In this document: positions 62,057-64,000 of the stretch, in pieces
Layout of the letters: every line of letters begins with the position of its first letter
How positions within the stretch are numbered: position 1 is the first letter of the stretch
Source: Heloderma charlesbogerti
Lineage: Eukaryota; Chordata; Lepidosauria; Squamata; Helodermatidae
Length of the DNA: 64,000 nucleotides
Reading direction: 5' to 3'
Assembly: GCA_026122225.1 (NCBI GenBank)
Contig: JANEZZ010001871.1
Span: 1,922,001 to 1,986,000 of the forward strand
Made by a program: the position numbers and the translations under genes
Notes under the pieces: generated by a model
Told to the model about the DNA's origin: nothing
What the model saw: only the letters and a program-made list of their open reading frames with translations
Database searches by the model: none

Positions 62057-62114
62057 GTGAGGAACAGATTTATTTATCAATCTAGCCTTTGATTGTGTGG
62101 ATCACAACAATCTA
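62057..62114. other. Junction of inverted BovB copies with templated filler
   Basis: Between the broken 5' ends lie GGTGAGGAACAGATTT, a diverged duplicate of GGTGAGGAATAGATTT at 62120, and AGCCTTTGATTGTGTGGATC (about 62085), a displaced piece of the BovB RT motif-A region that normally sits 1 kb away (63080). Confidence 0.8.
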
Positions 62115-64000
62115 CAGTGGAGGTGAGGAATAGATTTAAGAGATTAGACCTGATAGACAGAGTGCCTGAGGAACTATGGACGGAGGTCCATAACATTGTT
62201 CAGGAGGCAGCAACTCAAACCATCCCAAAGAAAAAGAAATGCAAGAAAGCCAAGTGGCTGTCTGATGAGGCTTTACAAGTAGCTGAGGAAAGAAGGGAAG
62301 CGAAAAGCAAGGGAGAAAGGGGAAGACATAGCCAACTGAATGCAGAGTTCCAGAGAATAGCAAGGAGAGACAAGAAGGCCTTCTTAAATGAACAATGCAA
62401 AGAAATCGAGGAAAACAACAGAATGGGAAAGACTAGAGATCTCTTTAAGAAAATCGGAGATCTCAAGGGAACGTTTTGTGCAAAGACGGGCATGATAAAG
62501 GACAAAGAAGGCAGGGACCTAATAGAAGCAGATGAGATGAAGAAGAGGTGGAAAGAATACACAGAACTATACAGAAAAGATCTGAATGTCCCTGATAGCC
62601 ATGATAGTGCGGTCACTGAACTTGAGCCGGACATCCTCGAGAGTGAAGTCAAGTGGGCCTTAGGAAGCATTAGTAACAACAAAGCTAGTGGAGATGACAG
62701 TATTACAGCTGAGCTATTTAAAATCCTAAAAGATGATGCTGTTAAAGTGCTGCACTCAATATGCCAACAAATTTGGAACACTCAACAGTGGCCGCAAGAC
62801 TGGAAAAGGTCAGTTTACATTCCAATTCCAAAGAAGGGCAATGCCAAAGAGTGTTCAAACTACCGCACAATTGCGCTCATTTCACATACCAGCAAGGTGA
62901 CGCTCAAAATCCTACAAGCCAGACTTCATCAGTATGCGATCTGAGAACTACCGGAAGTACAAGCTGGGTTTCGAAGAGGCAGAGGAACTAGAGCTCAAAT
63001 CACCAACGTTCGCTGGATCATGGAGAATGCAAGAGAATTCCAGAAAAATGTCTATTTCTGCTTCATTGACTACGCTAAAGCCTTTGATTGTGTGGATCAC
63101 AACAAACTGTGGCAAATTCTTAAAGTGATGGGAATACTAGACCACCTTACCTGTCTCCTGAGAAACCTGTATGAGGGTCAAGAAGCAACAGTAAGAACCA
63201 GACATGGAACAACCGCGTGGTTCAAAATTGGGAAAGGAGTATGACAAGGCTGCATATTGTCACCCTGCTTATTTAACTTATATGCAGAATACATCATGAG
63301 AAACGCCTGGTTGGATGAATCACAGGTCGGAATTAAGATTGCCGGGAAAATTATCAACAACCTCCGATATGCAGATGATACCAGCCTAATGGCAGAAAGC
63401 GAAGAGGATCTAAAGAGCCTCTTGTTGAGGGTGAAAGAGGAGAGTGCAAAAGCTGGTTTGAAACTCAACATTAAAAAAACTAAGATCATGTCATCTGGCC
63501 CCATCACTTCCTGGTGTATAGAAGGGGAAGAAATGGAAGCAGTGACAGATTTTATTTTCTTGGGCTCCAAGATCATCGCGGACGGTGACTGTAGCCATGA
63601 AATTAAAAGACGCTTGCTCTTTGGGAGGAAAGCTATGGCAAACCTAGACAGCATAGTAAGAAGCAGAGACATCACCTTGCCGACAAAGGTCTGTCTAATA
63701 AAGCTATGTTTTTTCCCATTAGTAATGTATGGCTGTGAGAGCTGGACTATAAGAAAGGCTGAGCGCCGAAGAATGGATGCTTTCGAACTGTGGTGCTGGA
63801 GAAGACTCTTACGAGTCCCCTGGACTGCAAGGAGGTCAAATCAGTCCATCCTAAAGGAAATCAATCCTGAGTGCTCATTGGAAGGACAGATACTGAAGCT
63901 GAAGCTGAAATATTTTGGCCACCTAATGCGAAGAGAAAACTCTCTGGAAAAGACCCTGATGCTGGGAAAGACTGAAGGCAAAAGGAGAAGGGGACGGCAG
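62115..64000 (+). mobile_element. RTE/BovB LINE copy 3, cut by window end
   Basis: Begins in the linker (ACAGTGGAGGTGAGGAATAG) and runs through RT and the C-terminal domain to the end of the window (GGAAAAGACCCTGATGCTGG...). It mirrors copy 2. The 3' end lies outside the window. Confidence 0.93.
62117..64000 (+). pseudogene. BovB reverse transcriptase, copy 3
   Basis: Open from the linker (TVEVRNRFKRLDLIDRVPEE) to 62944 with KRSVYIPIPKKGNAKECSNY, where a TGA replaces Arg or Gln before ELPEVQAGF-type sequence. A frameshift follows near 62990, then MENAREFQKNVYFCFIDYAK and AFDCVDHNKLW (63020-63244), ending in the same TGA in VQQG as copy 2. The catalytic LRYADDTSLMAES segment (63364-) and the C-terminus follow; the A run here is seven long, not eight. 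One Glu codon is missing in KEYTELYRKD. It is truncated by the window edge and inactive. Confidence 0.92.

Overview
This 64 kb window looks like a repeat-dense, gene-free stretch of a squamate reptile (lizard or snake) nuclear genome. Three things point there: several RTE/BovB LINE copies, including the typical 3' end with GTTCAGTCGTTCAGTC; CR1 and L2 LINEs of the amniote type; and many non-autonomous hAT elements. I found no exon that I can assign to a host gene with confidence. All long open frames belong to retrotransposons, and each is damaged. The species assignment is inference from repeat content.

The dominant feature is a family of unusual composite palindromic elements (about 0.6-1.0 kb). 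There are twelve two-ended copies plus one truncated copy: 1903-2799, 5879-6477, 7916-8866, 10292-11161, 14201-14578 (truncated), 16192-17194, 18723-20506 with a second copy nested at 19559-20485, 24238-25008, 34742-35523, 37108-37969, and 47244-48883 with another nested at 47967-48855. They begin TAGGGATG, end CATCCCTA and are flanked by 8-bp target-site duplications, as expected of hAT (Ac-like) transposition. Inside they are chains of short perfect palindromes: a TACGTAAATATTTACGTA core, and a GCAAATGGCGGC motif read in both directions. None encodes a transposase. Near each terminus is a GC-rich block ending in a splice-donor match facing outwards; 20 of 25 ends carry exact AGGTAAGT. In most copies one arm has a short open frame (MA..AASRKT or MAAAD.AAIRKA) running from an ATGGCGGC start to that donor. 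They resemble double-ended promoter/first-exon cassettes on a transposon and are my candidate for an undescribed system. A second palindromic family (4803-5384 and 35524-35947) follows the same plan with different sequence.

Layout. 1-9 kb: a 5S-rRNA-headed, CR1-tailed SINE at the left edge, then four palindromic elements. 9-20.5 kb: a solo LTR, further palindromic elements and a Tc1-like transposase remnant split by two nested hATs. 20.5-28 kb: sparse, with a CR1 fragment, an inverted repeat, one palindromic hAT and a foldback MITE. 28-37 kb: a nest in which an ORF1-only L1 remnant is split by BovB, which is itself split by CR1; then a palindromic hAT, a second-family remnant and a Ty3/gypsy 5' end. 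37-46 kb: one palindromic hAT, several hAT MITEs and CR1 fragments. 46.9-49.3 kb: a solo LTR containing a palindromic hAT that contains another. 50-54 kb: a nearly full-length L2 LINE plus an older L2 fragment. 54-59.7 kb: mostly unassigned, with a 60-bp tandem repeat and an LTR-like block. 59.8-64 kb: two BovB copies head to head, forming a large inverted repeat cut by the window end.

There is no operon-like cooperation to describe. The autonomous LINEs are candidate sources of reverse transcriptase for the SINE (CR1) and possibly the ORF1-only L1. The palindromic elements must have been moved by a hAT transposase encoded elsewhere.
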